Assembly (NCBI GenBank): GCA_021204025.1
Contig: JAJQAC010000016.1
Location: 1 to 64,000 of the forward strand
Direction of reading: 5' to 3'
DNA: 64,000 nucleotides
Source: Clostridiales bacterium
GTDB taxonomy: Bacteria; Bacillota; Clostridia; Lachnospirales; Lachnospiraceae
Shown here: in pieces, positions 28,500 through 37,941 of the stretch
Layout: each line of letters begins with the position of its first letter
How positions within the stretch are numbered: position 1 is the first letter of the stretch
Made by a program: the position numbers and the translations under genes
Notes under the pieces: generated by a model
The model's input: the letters and a program-made list of their open reading frames with translations, nothing else
What the model was told of the DNA's origin: nothing
Databases searched by the model: none

Positions 28500-28725
28500 C
28501 GGCACTAAAAATTGAATAAAGATCAAGTGCCGGAGGCGATCCGGGTAAAAGGGAATTGAGTGAGAATCTCAAGCGAACTGGTCACTGTGTAGGGGAGTGT
28601 ATCCGCAGGATACCATTGCGTGGGAGCGTGAGAAGGGAGCGGATATGCGTCGATCTGAAGTCAGGAAACCTGCTTGGTCTTTGGACATTGGCGCTTCCTG
28701 TACTAAGTGGTCAATAAGAAAGAGA
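28500..28725 (+). promoter_or_regulatory. Cobalamin (AdoCbl) riboswitch
   Basis: GGGTAAAAGGGAATTGAGTGAGAATCTCAAGCGAACTGGTCACTGTG ... GAAGTCAGGAAACCTGC core; followed by a terminator and an ABC transporter operon. Confidence 0.85.
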
Positions 28726-28767
28726 GAGAATTGCCGGTTTTCTCAGATTTTAGATTCTTTCTCTTTA

Positions 28768-28806
28768 AGGGGAAAGTGCGCGTTTTTTTAGACTTTCCTT
28801 TTTTTA
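28768..28806 (+). terminator. Riboswitch-associated intrinsic terminator
   Basis: AAGGGGAAAGT...GACTTTCCTTTTTTT. Confidence 0.65.
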
Positions 28807-28893
28807 TGCGCAAGGCCAGGCAGGAAACTTTGCGGCTGCGCTGCACCCGGTTTACTCGACCGGGCAGGTAGATATTCTTGCCTGATTCCAGGG
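28805..28893. repeat. Dispersed intergenic repeat, copy 2
   Basis: TATGCGCAAGGCCAGGCAGGAAACTTTGCGGCTGCGCTGCACCCGG...TGCCTGATT, similar to 21256-21352. Confidence 0.5.
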
Positions 28894-28989
28894 AGATTTT
28901 GAGAATCAGGTGTTTATGATCCATAGCATGTATGGCAGGTGATTTGTCTTGTTTCAGGGAGAGCGGTGTCCGGAAAGGAGTGGTAAGAA

Positions 28990-30702
28990 ATGAGAAGACG
29001 ATTGGCGGCAATGATTCTGACACTGGCGTTTGCCGTGTCGGCGACGGCTTGCGGGGATTCGTCCTCGACGAATGGAACCACGGTGTCCTCAGCAGCGGTG
29101 CAGGAAACGGCTGGCGAGGCAGACAAGGACGCGGAGGCAGCAACGGCAGAAGACGCGCAGGAGGCAGATGCGGAAGGTTCACAGGAGAAGGAAGTCTCTG
29201 CGGATCGGCCGGATACGGTTGTCGTGCGGATAAGGAAGGACACCGGCGACTTAAATCCACATACCATGAACAGCCAGATGTTCGCGCAGTACTGGGTTTA
29301 TGAAAGTCTGGTTTCGCTTGAGGATGGAGTGATTGTACCGAAACTTGCAGAGAGCTGGGATATCTCGGATGACGGCCTGACTTACACCTTTCATCTGCGT
29401 GAGGGCGTGACCTTTAGTGATGGAAGTGCATTTAACGCGGAAATTGCTAAAAAGAATATCGAAGCGGTGAGAAATCATGCGGATGGTTATTCGTTTTTGC
29501 AGTCGTTAGACGCAATTGACAGTATCGAGACGCCGGATGAGCTGACGCTGATACTGAATCTGAATACCCCGTGCAATTCACTGCTCAATGATTTTACCTA
29601 CAGCCGTCCGCTGGTGATGCTGGGGGAGGCCGGTTTCCCGGAGGAAGGGGATCCTTATGATCAGGGAATCCTTAAGCCAATCGGAACTGGCAAGTGGGTT
29701 GTGGCAGAGTATGTGCCGGATCAGTATACACTCTTTGAGCGAAATGAGAACTACTGGGGCGAAAAGCCGGCTTTTCAATATCTGAAGGCGGTGGTGATCA
29801 CAGACGTCAACACAGCGGCAGCCGCACTGGAGGCAGGCGAGATCGACGTCATGATGGACAGCAGCCAGATCACTGCTGATATGTTCACACGGCTGCAGGG
29901 AGAGGGCTATACCACTGCTGTGGCATCAACAAACAGCGTTGTCAATCTGAATCTCAATACCGCGGGAGCGGTGACCGGAGATCGGAATGTGCGCCTGGCG
30001 CTTGAGTATGCTACAGATAATACCGTGATCGCCGAGGGAGTGTTCGGAGGACTTCAGGAACCGGCCACGGCGTATTTTACGACAGATACCGCTTATACGG
30101 ATACGGGGATAGAAGCCTATCCGTATGATCCGGAAATGGCGAATCAGATCCTGGAGGAAGCCGGCTGGATCTATGAGGACGGGGCAAAGGTTCGTTCCAA
30201 AGATGGGCAGCCGCTGGAAATCAGCGTGATTTACGATGCTTCCGTATCAACACATCAGGATATTGCGTTGATTCTCCAGTCACAGTATGCTGATATCGGG
30301 ATGAAACTGGCGATCGAGCCGCAGGATAGCCAGGTATTCCGCCAGAACTGGACGGCCGGGGAGTTTGACGCGCTGATCTACAGCTCCTGGGGCGGTTCCT
30401 ATGAGCCGTATGCCACTCTGGCGGCTATGGCTTCGGAAGGGGATAAGTTCAGCGTAGTGCAGAAGGGCATGAGCAACAAGGCAGAGCTGGACGAAATTAT
30501 GACGGACTGCCTGAGTCAGTCTGATACAGAGATCCTGCAGCAGAACTTTGAAATCATCATGCAAAGTTTTCATGATGAGGCGGTTTATGTTCCGCTGACG
30601 GTCACAAGCAAACTGGGGATATGCCGCAGTGATCTGACCGGACTTACCGCAACCGGCAACCAGGACAGCATCGATATAGACAGCCTTAAGTGGGCTGAGT
30701 AG
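28990..30702 (+). CDS. Nickel/peptide-type ABC transporter substrate-binding lipoprotein (probable cobalt/metal uptake)
   Basis: Lipobox SATAC; SBP_bac_5 fold TYTFHLREGVTFSDGSAFNAE; downstream of B12 riboswitch. Confidence 0.85.
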   Translation: MRRRLAAMILTLAFAVSATACGDSSSTNGTTVSSAAVQETAGEADKDAEAATAEDAQEADAEGSQEKEVSADRPDTVVVRIRKDTGDLNPHTMNSQMFAQYWVYESLVSLEDGVIVPKLAESWDISDDGLTYTFHLREGVTFSDGSAFNAEIAKKNIEAVRNHADGYSFLQSLDAIDSIETPDELTLILNLNTPCNSLLNDFTYSRPLVMLGEAGFPEEGDPYDQGILKPIGTGKWVVAEYVPDQYTLFERNENYWGEKPAFQYLKAVVITDVNTAAAALEAGEIDVMMDSSQITADMFTRLQGEGYTTAVASTNSVVNLNLNTAGAVTGDRNVRLALEYATDNTVIAEGVFGGLQEPATAYFTTDTAYTDTGIEAYPYDPEMANQILEEAGWIYEDGAKVRSKDGQPLEISVIYDASVSTHQDIALILQSQYADIGMKLAIEPQDSQVFRQNWTAGEFDALIYSSWGGSYEPYATLAAMASEGDKFSVVQKGMSNKAELDEIMTDCLSQSDTEILQQNFEIIMQSFHDEAVYVPLTVTSKLGICRSDLTGLTATGNQDSIDIDSLKWAE

Positions 30703-30708
30703 AAGCAT

Positions 30709-31653
30709 ATGATCCGATATTTTGTGAGACAGGTAATCGGCCTGGTTCCCCTGCTTTTTCTCGTATCAGCGGCGGCTTTTTTCCTGATACGGCGGCTGCC
30801 GGGGGATCCGGCCACAGCCTATTTGAATTCCATCAATGCCCCGGTTACGGAGGAGAGTCTGGCAGAGGTGCGGGGGCAGCTGGGGCTGGACGGTTCTGTG
30901 CCGGAGCAGTATGGGAAGTGGCTTGGGCAGGTTCTGAAAGGAGATCTGGGATATTCGTATCAGACAAAACGCCCGGTCACAGAAGAACTGGCATCGGGGT
31001 TGAGATATACAGCGATCCTGGCGGGAGCGGCTTTGCTCTGGATCCTGGTATTCAGTATGCTGTTCGGCGTCTTTGCCGCTGCCCGGGCTGGTCGGTTGGT
31101 TGATTCAGCGATCCGGTATCTTACTTTTCTGGGTTCGGCGATGCCGAAATTCTGGCTGGGTTATCTGCTGGTACAGTTTTTTTCATTGAAATGGGGAGTG
31201 CTGCCGGTGCAGGGAGCAGCGAACATAAAATGCCTCGTACTGCCGTCTTTTACACTGGCATGTTCTTATATTGCTACCTATACAAAACTGTTGAGAAACA
31301 GTATTCTCGAGGTCAGAAATCAGCCTTATGTCAGATATGCGAGGAGCCGCGGATTTTCAGCCAGGCAGACGGCCTGGCGTCATGTGTTGCCGAATGCTCT
31401 GACGCCGGTGTGCACGGCGCTGGGATTGCATCTGGGAGGTATCCTGTCGGGGGCGGTGATCGTAGAGAATGTATTCTCGTGGCCGGGACTGGGACGCATG
31501 TGTATCAGCGCGGTAACAGCACGCAATTATCCGATAATCCAGGGATACATCCTTCTGATGGCGTTGATCTTTGTGCTTGCCAATCTGATTTCGGACGTGA
31601 TCTGTGTGCTCCTGAATCCCCGTCTCCGCTTTGGAGCAGACGAAGGAATCTGA
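30709..31653 (+). CDS. ABC transporter permease (NikB/DppB type)
   Basis: MIRYFVRQVIGLVPLLFLVSAAAFFLIRRLPGDPA; EAA-like loop. Confidence 0.9.
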   Translation: MIRYFVRQVIGLVPLLFLVSAAAFFLIRRLPGDPATAYLNSINAPVTEESLAEVRGQLGLDGSVPEQYGKWLGQVLKGDLGYSYQTKRPVTEELASGLRYTAILAGAALLWILVFSMLFGVFAAARAGRLVDSAIRYLTFLGSAMPKFWLGYLLVQFFSLKWGVLPVQGAANIKCLVLPSFTLACSYIATYTKLLRNSILEVRNQPYVRYARSRGFSARQTAWRHVLPNALTPVCTALGLHLGGILSGAVIVENVFSWPGLGRMCISAVTARNYPIIQGYILLMALIFVLANLISDVICVLLNPRLRFGADEGI

Positions 31654-31685
31654 TACGATGTGTTGTCAGCCGACAGACGGATGGA

Positions 31686-32534
31686 ATGGAGACTGCAATG
31701 GTGAAAAAGAAAACGAGACCTGGCTGGAAACTGCTGGCGGACAGAAGTGTGAAAGTTTACCTGTTTTTGCTGATGGCACTGACGGCAGCGTGCATCCTGG
31801 CGCCAGTGGTGGCAGTTCATGATCCGGACGCAATCAATCTGGCGGATAAGTTTGCCGCTGTTTCGCCGGCTCACCCGATGGGAACCGATTATCTGGGACG
31901 GGATCTCTTTGCGAGAGTGCTGTGGGGAGGGCGGAATACGCTGGGATACGCGGCTCTGATAACCGCGGTGTCTGCCGTTCTGGGAACGGGTGTCGGGATG
32001 TTCTGTGCGTTTATCGGGGGCCGGGTTGACCGGATGATTATGAGAGGGAGTGATGTGCTGCGGTCATTTCCGGGTATTGTGCTGGTGATGATTGTGGTCA
32101 GCGTTCGTGGCGTCGGGATTGAGAATGTCTGTCTGGCGATGATGATTACCCGATGGATCTGGTATGCCCGCATGGCGCGTAATCTTACCAGGGTGGAGCT
32201 TGGCCGGTCTTCGGTTATGGCAAGCCGCCTGGCGGGGAGCAGCTGGTTTAAGATCCTGCGCAGGAACGTGCTGATGTCGATTCTGCCTGAGATGCTGCCG
32301 ACGCTGTCTCTGGATTTTGGAGGTGCTCTGCTGGCTATTTCGGGGTATTCTTTTCTGGGGCTGGGAGTCCTGCCGCCAGAGGCAGAGTGGGGCATGATGA
32401 TCAGCGATGGGAGAAGCTATATGGATCATCCCGGTATGATGTTCTGGCCGGGGCTGTGCGTGGTAGCAGTTGTGATCAGTGTCAATTATCTTGGGGATAA
32501 GATCCGGGACATTCTGGAAGAAGAGCGGTTATAA
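31686..32534 (+). CDS. ABC transporter permease (NikC/DppC type)
   Basis: HPMGTDYLGRDLFARVLWGGRNTLG; the ORF track start at 31191 is an over-extension. Confidence 0.9.
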   Translation: METAMVKKKTRPGWKLLADRSVKVYLFLLMALTAACILAPVVAVHDPDAINLADKFAAVSPAHPMGTDYLGRDLFARVLWGGRNTLGYAALITAVSAVLGTGVGMFCAFIGGRVDRMIMRGSDVLRSFPGIVLVMIVVSVRGVGIENVCLAMMITRWIWYARMARNLTRVELGRSSVMASRLAGSSWFKILRRNVLMSILPEMLPTLSLDFGGALLAISGYSFLGLGVLPPEAEWGMMISDGRSYMDHPGMMFWPGLCVVAVVISVNYLGDKIRDILEEERL

Positions 32535-32656
32535 AGGGAATGATCGCATCAATGCTGTGCGTTGCTCCATAACGGCAAAATGATATTTTGTATGAAAAGA
32601 GAATGGAATTCTATGATTGTTAGCGTTGCCGTATACCTGCAGAATGGAGAATGAAA

Positions 32657-33471
32657 TGATGGATAGGGAGCCTCTGCTTCAGATAAAAGGACTTTCGGTG
32701 AGACTCAGGAGTGATGATGAGACGCAGCCGATGGTTCGAGGCGTGGATCTTTTAGTAAAACGCGGCGGCTGTACCGGGATCATCGGGGAGAGTGGCTGCG
32801 GGAAATCTACGCTGTGCAATGCCATTATGGGCCTTCTTCCTGCCGGTCAGTGGCTGGTCGAGGGAGAAATGCTGCTGGGGAATGAACAGGTGCCGATCGA
32901 AAACGACCGCAGGATGGATGCGTATCGAGGGAGCCGGATGTCCATGATTGTGCAGAACCCGCTGGCAGCTTTTGATCCCCGGATGACCATCCGGGCACAT
33001 TTTCTGGAGGGATGTCCCTGGAGGGAGCGGGCGAAAATGACTCAACAGGCAATGGAGCAGCTGGATGCCATGATGATACGGGATCCGGAAACCGTTATGA
33101 AAAGCTACCCTTTTCAATTAAGTGGAGGAATGCTGCAGCGGGTTATGATCGCGATCAGCCTGTTATCGTCGCCGGAGCTTCTGATCGCGGATGAACCTAC
33201 AACTGCGCTGGACAGTACTGTGCAGGCGGAGATTCTGAGTTTGCTGCGAAAACTTCAAAGGGAGCGGGGGATCTCCATGCTGCTGGTTTCTCATGATCTG
33301 GATGTCGTCTCACGAATGGCCGATACCCTATATGTGATGCGTGCGGGGAAATTCGTGGAGTGGGGGATGGCAGAGGATGTCTGTAACAATCCGGGGCATC
33401 CTTATACAAAGAGCCTGTTTCAACTCCGGTCAGCTTTTTCATCTGATACGAAAGTTCATCGTATCAGGTGA
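32657..33471 (+). CDS. ABC transporter ATP-binding protein (NikD/DppD type)
   Basis: GESGCGKST, LSGGMLQRVMIAISLL, LLIADEPTTALD; C-terminus reads into a hairpin repeat. Confidence 0.9.
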
Positions 33472-33474
33472 AAA
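33436..33474. repeat. Hairpin repeat copy 2 (16-bp stem, loop AAGTTCA)
   Basis: TTTTCATCTGATACGA AAGTTCA TCGTATCAGGTGAAAA; compensatory differences relative to copy 1 at 11621. Confidence 0.7.
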
Positions 33475-33553
33475 GTCTTCCGGTCAGCATATCTTTATCA
33501 AAAGACTGCCGGGAGGTTATGTCGGAGAATTCACTGGGATGGGAGGAATGAGT

Positions 33554-34492
33554 ATGGGCAGCCTGCTTGAGGTGCAGAATGTGAGCAGAGATTATCGCAG
33601 CTATGGCAGGCGGCAGATATCGGCGCTGCGCGAAGTGAGTTTTTCCATGGAAAAGGGTCGTTGTCTCGGCATTGTAGGAGAGAGCGGCTGTGGTAAGAGC
33701 ACGCTTTGCCGGATGATCGCCGGCATAGAAAAGCCGACGGCGGGGAATATTTTCTATAATCAGATTCCGGTCAGGGATCGGAGTCTTCGTGGAAAGATTC
33801 AGATGGTATTTCAAAACAGTCTGGACGCGGTGAATCTCCATATGGATATCTTTCACACGGTGTCGGAACCGCTGGAAAATTTTTTTACCATGAGCAAAGC
33901 CGGGCGGAGAGCAGAGACGGTACGTCTTCTTGAAACAGTGGGGCTTTGTGCGGAAGATCTGGACAAATATCCGCGACAGCTCAGCGGAGGGCAGCTGCAG
34001 CGCATTTGTATCGCCCGTGCGCTGGCGGCCCGGCCGGAGCTTTTACTGCTGGATGAGCCATTGAGCAGTCTGGACGTAACTGTGCAGGCTCAGATTTTAA
34101 ATCTGCTGTCCGATCTGAAAAAGGAGCTGAATCTGAGCTGTATTCTGGTTTCGCATGATCTGGAAGCAGTTTACTATCTGGCAGATGAGCTGATCGTTAT
34201 GTATGGCGGAGGTGTAGTAGAGAAGTTGGAAGATATTGAGAGATTTCGTGAATTATGTCATCCGTATACGAGACGTCTGCTGATGGCTCATGAGTGGGAG
34301 GATCGTCCGGACAGGAGGAAGAAAATGCCGGACAAGATTCTTTTTGACGGGAAAAAATCAAAAGCGGAAATAAAATCAAAAGTGGGTTGCGTATATGCGG
34401 AGCGTTGTCCTTATGTGACAGCACAATGCCTGGTTGCGCGACCGGAACTGGTACAGCGCACATCAGGACATTGGGTTGCCTGTTATCGTTAA
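33554..34492 (+). CDS. ABC transporter ATP-binding protein (NikE/DppF type)
   Basis: GESGCGKST, LSGGQLQRICIARAL, LLLDEPLSSLD, C-terminal Cys-rich oligo_HPY-type tail. Confidence 0.9.
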   Translation: MGSLLEVQNVSRDYRSYGRRQISALREVSFSMEKGRCLGIVGESGCGKSTLCRMIAGIEKPTAGNIFYNQIPVRDRSLRGKIQMVFQNSLDAVNLHMDIFHTVSEPLENFFTMSKAGRRAETVRLLETVGLCAEDLDKYPRQLSGGQLQRICIARALAARPELLLLDEPLSSLDVTVQAQILNLLSDLKKELNLSCILVSHDLEAVYYLADELIVMYGGGVVEKLEDIERFRELCHPYTRRLLMAHEWEDRPDRRKKMPDKILFDGKKSKAEIKSKVGCVYAERCPYVTAQCLVARPELVQRTSGHWVACYR

Positions 34493-34636
34493 AAAATTGC
34501 AAGATAATGATTATGTACGAAGAAATTCTGATAAAATCTGTCTGTGAATAAATTTCTCTCTTTTACAAATACTACATTTACAGTTGGCAGTAAGGAACTT
34601 ATGTTATGTATGAAACAAAATGGAGGAATTTAGTTT

Positions 34637-35185
34637 ATGAAAGCTACGGGAATTGTGAGAAGAATCGATGATCTTGGAAGAATTGTGATTCCAAAGGAAA
34701 TACGAAGGACGCTGCGGCTGCGGGAGGGGACGCCCTTAGAGATATTTACAGATCGGGAGGGTGAGATTATCCTGAAAAAATATTCGTCGATGGTGGAACT
34801 GGCGTCTTTCGCTGTGCAGTACGTAGACGCGCTGGCCCAGGCGAGCGGGCTGATGGCGTGTATCACGGACAGAGATCAGGTCATCGCCGTGGCGGGTGGG
34901 CCGAAAAAGGATCTGATCCAGAAAAATATCAGTCACGCGCTGGAGCGTCTGATTCATGAACGGGAAACTGTAGTCGCGCAGCACGAGGATAAACAGTTTG
35001 TCTCCATCACAGAAGATGAGATTGAAGGCGTCACCGCGGAGGCGGTCGCGCCGATCATCTCAGAGGGCGACGCGATCGGGTCGGTGGCGCTTCTCAGCAG
35101 AGAGTCCAGAGCGAAGTTTGGGGATACGGAGATGAAGCTGATCGCGACCGCGACCGGGTTTCTGGGGAGACAGATGGAAGGGTAA
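34637..35185 (+). CDS. spoVT: Stage V sporulation protein T (AbrB-family regulator)
   Basis: MKATGIVRRIDDLGRIVIPKEIRRTLRLREGTPLEIF plus GAF-like C-terminal domain. Confidence 0.9.
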   Translation: MKATGIVRRIDDLGRIVIPKEIRRTLRLREGTPLEIFTDREGEIILKKYSSMVELASFAVQYVDALAQASGLMACITDRDQVIAVAGGPKKDLIQKNISHALERLIHERETVVAQHEDKQFVSITEDEIEGVTAEAVAPIISEGDAIGSVALLSRESRAKFGDTEMKLIATATGFLGRQMEG

Positions 35186-35230
35186 GAATGGCGGCTGTCA
35201 GAAACAGATAATAAAATAGGTTGACAATGG

Positions 35231-35270
35231 ATACAGGTCTCTGAAAACAGATTTCAGAGGCCTGTTTTTA
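35231..35270 (+). terminator. Intrinsic terminator
   Basis: ACAGGTCTCTGAAA/TTTCAGAGGCCTGTTTTT. Confidence 0.7.
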
Positions 35271-35294
35271 GATGTTGGAAAAGTACGGAATCAT

Positions 35295-35323
35295 TGTAAA
35301 TTTTGTTCGTGCCGGGTATAATG
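35295..35323 (+). promoter_or_regulatory. Putative sigma-A promoter of the FecCD-type permease gene
   Basis: TTGTAA - about 17 nt - TATAAT. Confidence 0.45.
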
Positions 35324-35352
35324 AATCTACAAAAGATGTAGAGAGGAGCGCT

Positions 35353-36447
35353 ATGGGGAAACAATCCATCCGTATCCCGGTTGTTGTGCTGGGAATGATC
35401 CTGCTGTTTCTGACAGGATTGATCTTAAATATAGCGATCGGGTCGGTTCCGATTGCGCCTTTGAGGATTTTCACTTTACTGGGTCAGGGAATCCGGATTC
35501 AAATGGATTCCCTGATCGGGGCGGCGCATGGCGGTGACGCCATGCACCGATTCCTTACGGGTTCTACAGAAGCCAGGATCCTGTTCAGTATTCGTTTGCC
35601 GCGTATCCTGCTGGCGGCGATTCTGGGCGGCGCGCTGGCGGTGTCCGGTTTTTTGCTGCAGTCATTTTTTGGCAATCCGATTGCCGGACCGTTTGTGCTT
35701 GGTATCTCATCGGGTGCAAAAATGATCGTGGGGATCACCATGATCTTTCTACTGAAAAATATTTCTTTCATGAACTCGGCGGTTATGGTGGCGGCAGCCT
35801 TTGCCGGATCGCTGCTGGTGACAGGAGTTGTACTTCTCTTTGCACAGAAGGTACCGAATATGTCGATGCTGCTGGTGATTGGTATTATGGTGAGTTATCT
35901 GTGCGGCGCAGTTACAGATTTTTGCGTTACCTTTGCGGATGATCAGAATATTGTAAATCTGACAGCGTGGTCGATGGGAAGTTTTTCCGGGGCGGACTGG
36001 GAAGCAGTGAGATTTTCTTTTGTTATCTGTATGGCTGGTCTGGTTCTTTCCTGGCTGCTGGCAAAGCCGATGGGGGCTTATGCCCTGGGCGAGGCTTATG
36101 CCAGGAGCATGGGTGTGCCGGTAAAAACTTTTCGCATAAGCCTGATTCTGCTCTCCAGTATGCTTTCCGGGTGTGTGACAGCCTTTGCCGGACCAGTTTC
36201 CTTTGTGGGCATCGCGATTCCTCACATCACAAAGAGCCTGACGAAGACTTCGCGGCCGGGTGTCGTTATTCCGCTGTCTTTTCTCACAGGAGCCGTGTTT
36301 TGCCTGTATTGTGATTTGCTGGCACGGACGGTGTTTGCTCCGACGGAACTTGCGATCAGCACGGTGACGTCGGTATTTGGCGCGCCGGTGGTGATCTATA
36401 TGATGATACGGCGGGCCAAAGGCCATGAATCAGGCGTGGCGCTGTGA
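35353..36447 (+). CDS. FecCD/BtuC-family ABC transporter permease
   Basis: RILFSIRLPRILLAAILGGALAVSGFLLQSFFGNPIAGPFVLGISSGA, FVGIAIPHI. Confidence 0.9.
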   Translation: MGKQSIRIPVVVLGMILLFLTGLILNIAIGSVPIAPLRIFTLLGQGIRIQMDSLIGAAHGGDAMHRFLTGSTEARILFSIRLPRILLAAILGGALAVSGFLLQSFFGNPIAGPFVLGISSGAKMIVGITMIFLLKNISFMNSAVMVAAAFAGSLLVTGVVLLFAQKVPNMSMLLVIGIMVSYLCGAVTDFCVTFADDQNIVNLTAWSMGSFSGADWEAVRFSFVICMAGLVLSWLLAKPMGAYALGEAYARSMGVPVKTFRISLILLSSMLSGCVTAFAGPVSFVGIAIPHITKSLTKTSRPGVVIPLSFLTGAVFCLYCDLLARTVFAPTELAISTVTSVFGAPVVIYMMIRRAKGHESGVAL

Positions 36448-36494
36448 TGGATGGGTTTTCATGGACAACTGGGCAGACGGAAGGGGAATATGGG

Positions 36495-37613
36495 ATGGGT
36501 GATTTTAGTTATTTTGAGACGAAAGATTTATCGGTAGGCTATCATGGGAAAGCGTTGATCCATGACATCTGTGTGAGCCTGAAAAAGGGAGAGATCTTAA
36601 CACTGATCGGACCCAATGGCGCGGGAAAATCCACAATTCTTAAATCCATCGCCCGTCAGCTGCAAACGATCCGCGGGAGTGTTTGTGTACAGGGTCAGAA
36701 CATCAGTGAATGGAATGCTCGTGAGGCGGCATGTCATCTGGCAGTGGTGCTGACCGACCGGATCCATCCGGAACTCATGACCTGCCGGGAACTGGTGGCG
36801 ATGGGGCGTTATCCGTATACGAATGCTGTCGGCAGGCTGACTGGGGAAGATCGCCGCAGGACAGAGGAGGCCCTTGCACTGGTCCATGGAGAAGAACTGG
36901 CGGAGAAGGATTTTATGACATTAAGCGATGGCCAGAAGCAGCGCATCCTGCTGGCGCGGGCGATCTGTCAGGATACGGAAATCCTGGTGCTGGATGAGCC
37001 GACAGCTTATCTGGATATCCGCTATCAGGTGGAGATCCTGCAGATCCTGAGACGGCTGGCAAGAGAAAAGGGGTCGACGATCCTGCTTTCCATGCAGGAG
37101 ATCGACCTGGCGTATAAGTTTTCTGACCGTCTGCTTTGTGTGAAAGGAGATACGATATTTGCCTTTGGAGATCCGGAAGAAATATTGAGTGGGGATATGG
37201 TAAGAGAGCTTTATGACATGGAACAGGGATATTACGACGCATTACTGGGAAGTGTGGAACTGCCGCAAGTGAAAGGGAGCCCGAAGGTCTTTGTGATCAG
37301 CGGAGCGGGATACGGGATCCCGGTTTACCGGAAGCTGCAAAGGGATGAAATTCCCTTTGCGACAGGGATCCTGTTTGAAAATGATGTGGATTACGCAGTG
37401 GCGTGCGGGCTTGGTTCGGTTGTATTTTCCACGGGAGCTTTTGAACCGGTGGGAGAGGAAACATTTCTGGCCGCAAAGGAAAAAATGCTTGAGATTGGGA
37501 CTGTGATTGACGCCGGATGTCCGGTGGGAAGTTATAATCAGTGTAATGGGATGCTGCTGGCAGCAGCACGGGAAGCAGGGATCCGGGTGATTGCGGATGT
37601 GTCGGAAATATAA
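36495..37613 (+). CDS. FecE/BtuD-type ABC ATPase with fused C-terminal domain of unknown function
   Basis: GPNGAGKST, LSDGQKQRILLARAI, ILVLDEPTAYLD; about 110 extra residues (PKVFVISGAGYGIPVYRKLQ...VIADVSEI). A start at 36444 is possible. Confidence 0.85.
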   Translation: MGDFSYFETKDLSVGYHGKALIHDICVSLKKGEILTLIGPNGAGKSTILKSIARQLQTIRGSVCVQGQNISEWNAREAACHLAVVLTDRIHPELMTCRELVAMGRYPYTNAVGRLTGEDRRRTEEALALVHGEELAEKDFMTLSDGQKQRILLARAICQDTEILVLDEPTAYLDIRYQVEILQILRRLAREKGSTILLSMQEIDLAYKFSDRLLCVKGDTIFAFGDPEEILSGDMVRELYDMEQGYYDALLGSVELPQVKGSPKVFVISGAGYGIPVYRKLQRDEIPFATGILFENDVDYAVACGLGSVVFSTGAFEPVGEETFLAAKEKMLEIGTVIDAGCPVGSYNQCNGMLLAAAREAGIRVIADVSEI

Positions 37614-37698
37614 AAGGGCGGTTGGAAGTTTGTTGGTGTCCTGTCTGTCCTTGGGAGAGAAGAATATTCTTCTTGGTATTGAGTATGCCAATAAAGTA

Positions 37699-37886
37699 GT
37701 CTCTGCGGGGGAATCATATCCGTAGAAGGACATTTTTCACGTCGGCACTTAGTGAGCAGGATGCTTTTCCTGCGAACTTATGCCTTAGTATCCATATAAC
37801 GTGCCAGTGACACGTTATATGGAGTACCGCTACGTGAAAACTTAAGTGCGAACGGTCCTCGGAGGATATGATTCCCCCGCAGAGAC
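37699..37886. repeat. 188-bp structured element with 23-bp perfect terminal inverted repeats (copy A)
   Basis: GTCTCTGCGGGGGAATCATATCC (37699-37721) inverted at 37864-37886; internal hairpin CCATATAACGTG/CACGTTATATGG. Confidence 0.75.
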
Positions 37887-37941
37887 GGACTTTTCACATA
37901 TAATTCGGAAGTTGTCTCAACAGGCTTCCATAATCGAAAGA

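Noticed and set aside
28585-28791. 64-aa ORF at 28597-28791
   Set aside because: Runs through the riboswitch 3' half and its terminator.
31191-31685. N-terminal extension of the NikC-type ORF
   Set aside because: Overlaps the NikB-type permease in another frame; true start near 31686-31698 gives a canonical DppC N-terminus.
37699-37886. Possible third riboswitch in the palindromic element
   Set aside because: No B12 box (GCCACTG-like) or other known aptamer core recognised; better described as an inverted-repeat element with a second copy.
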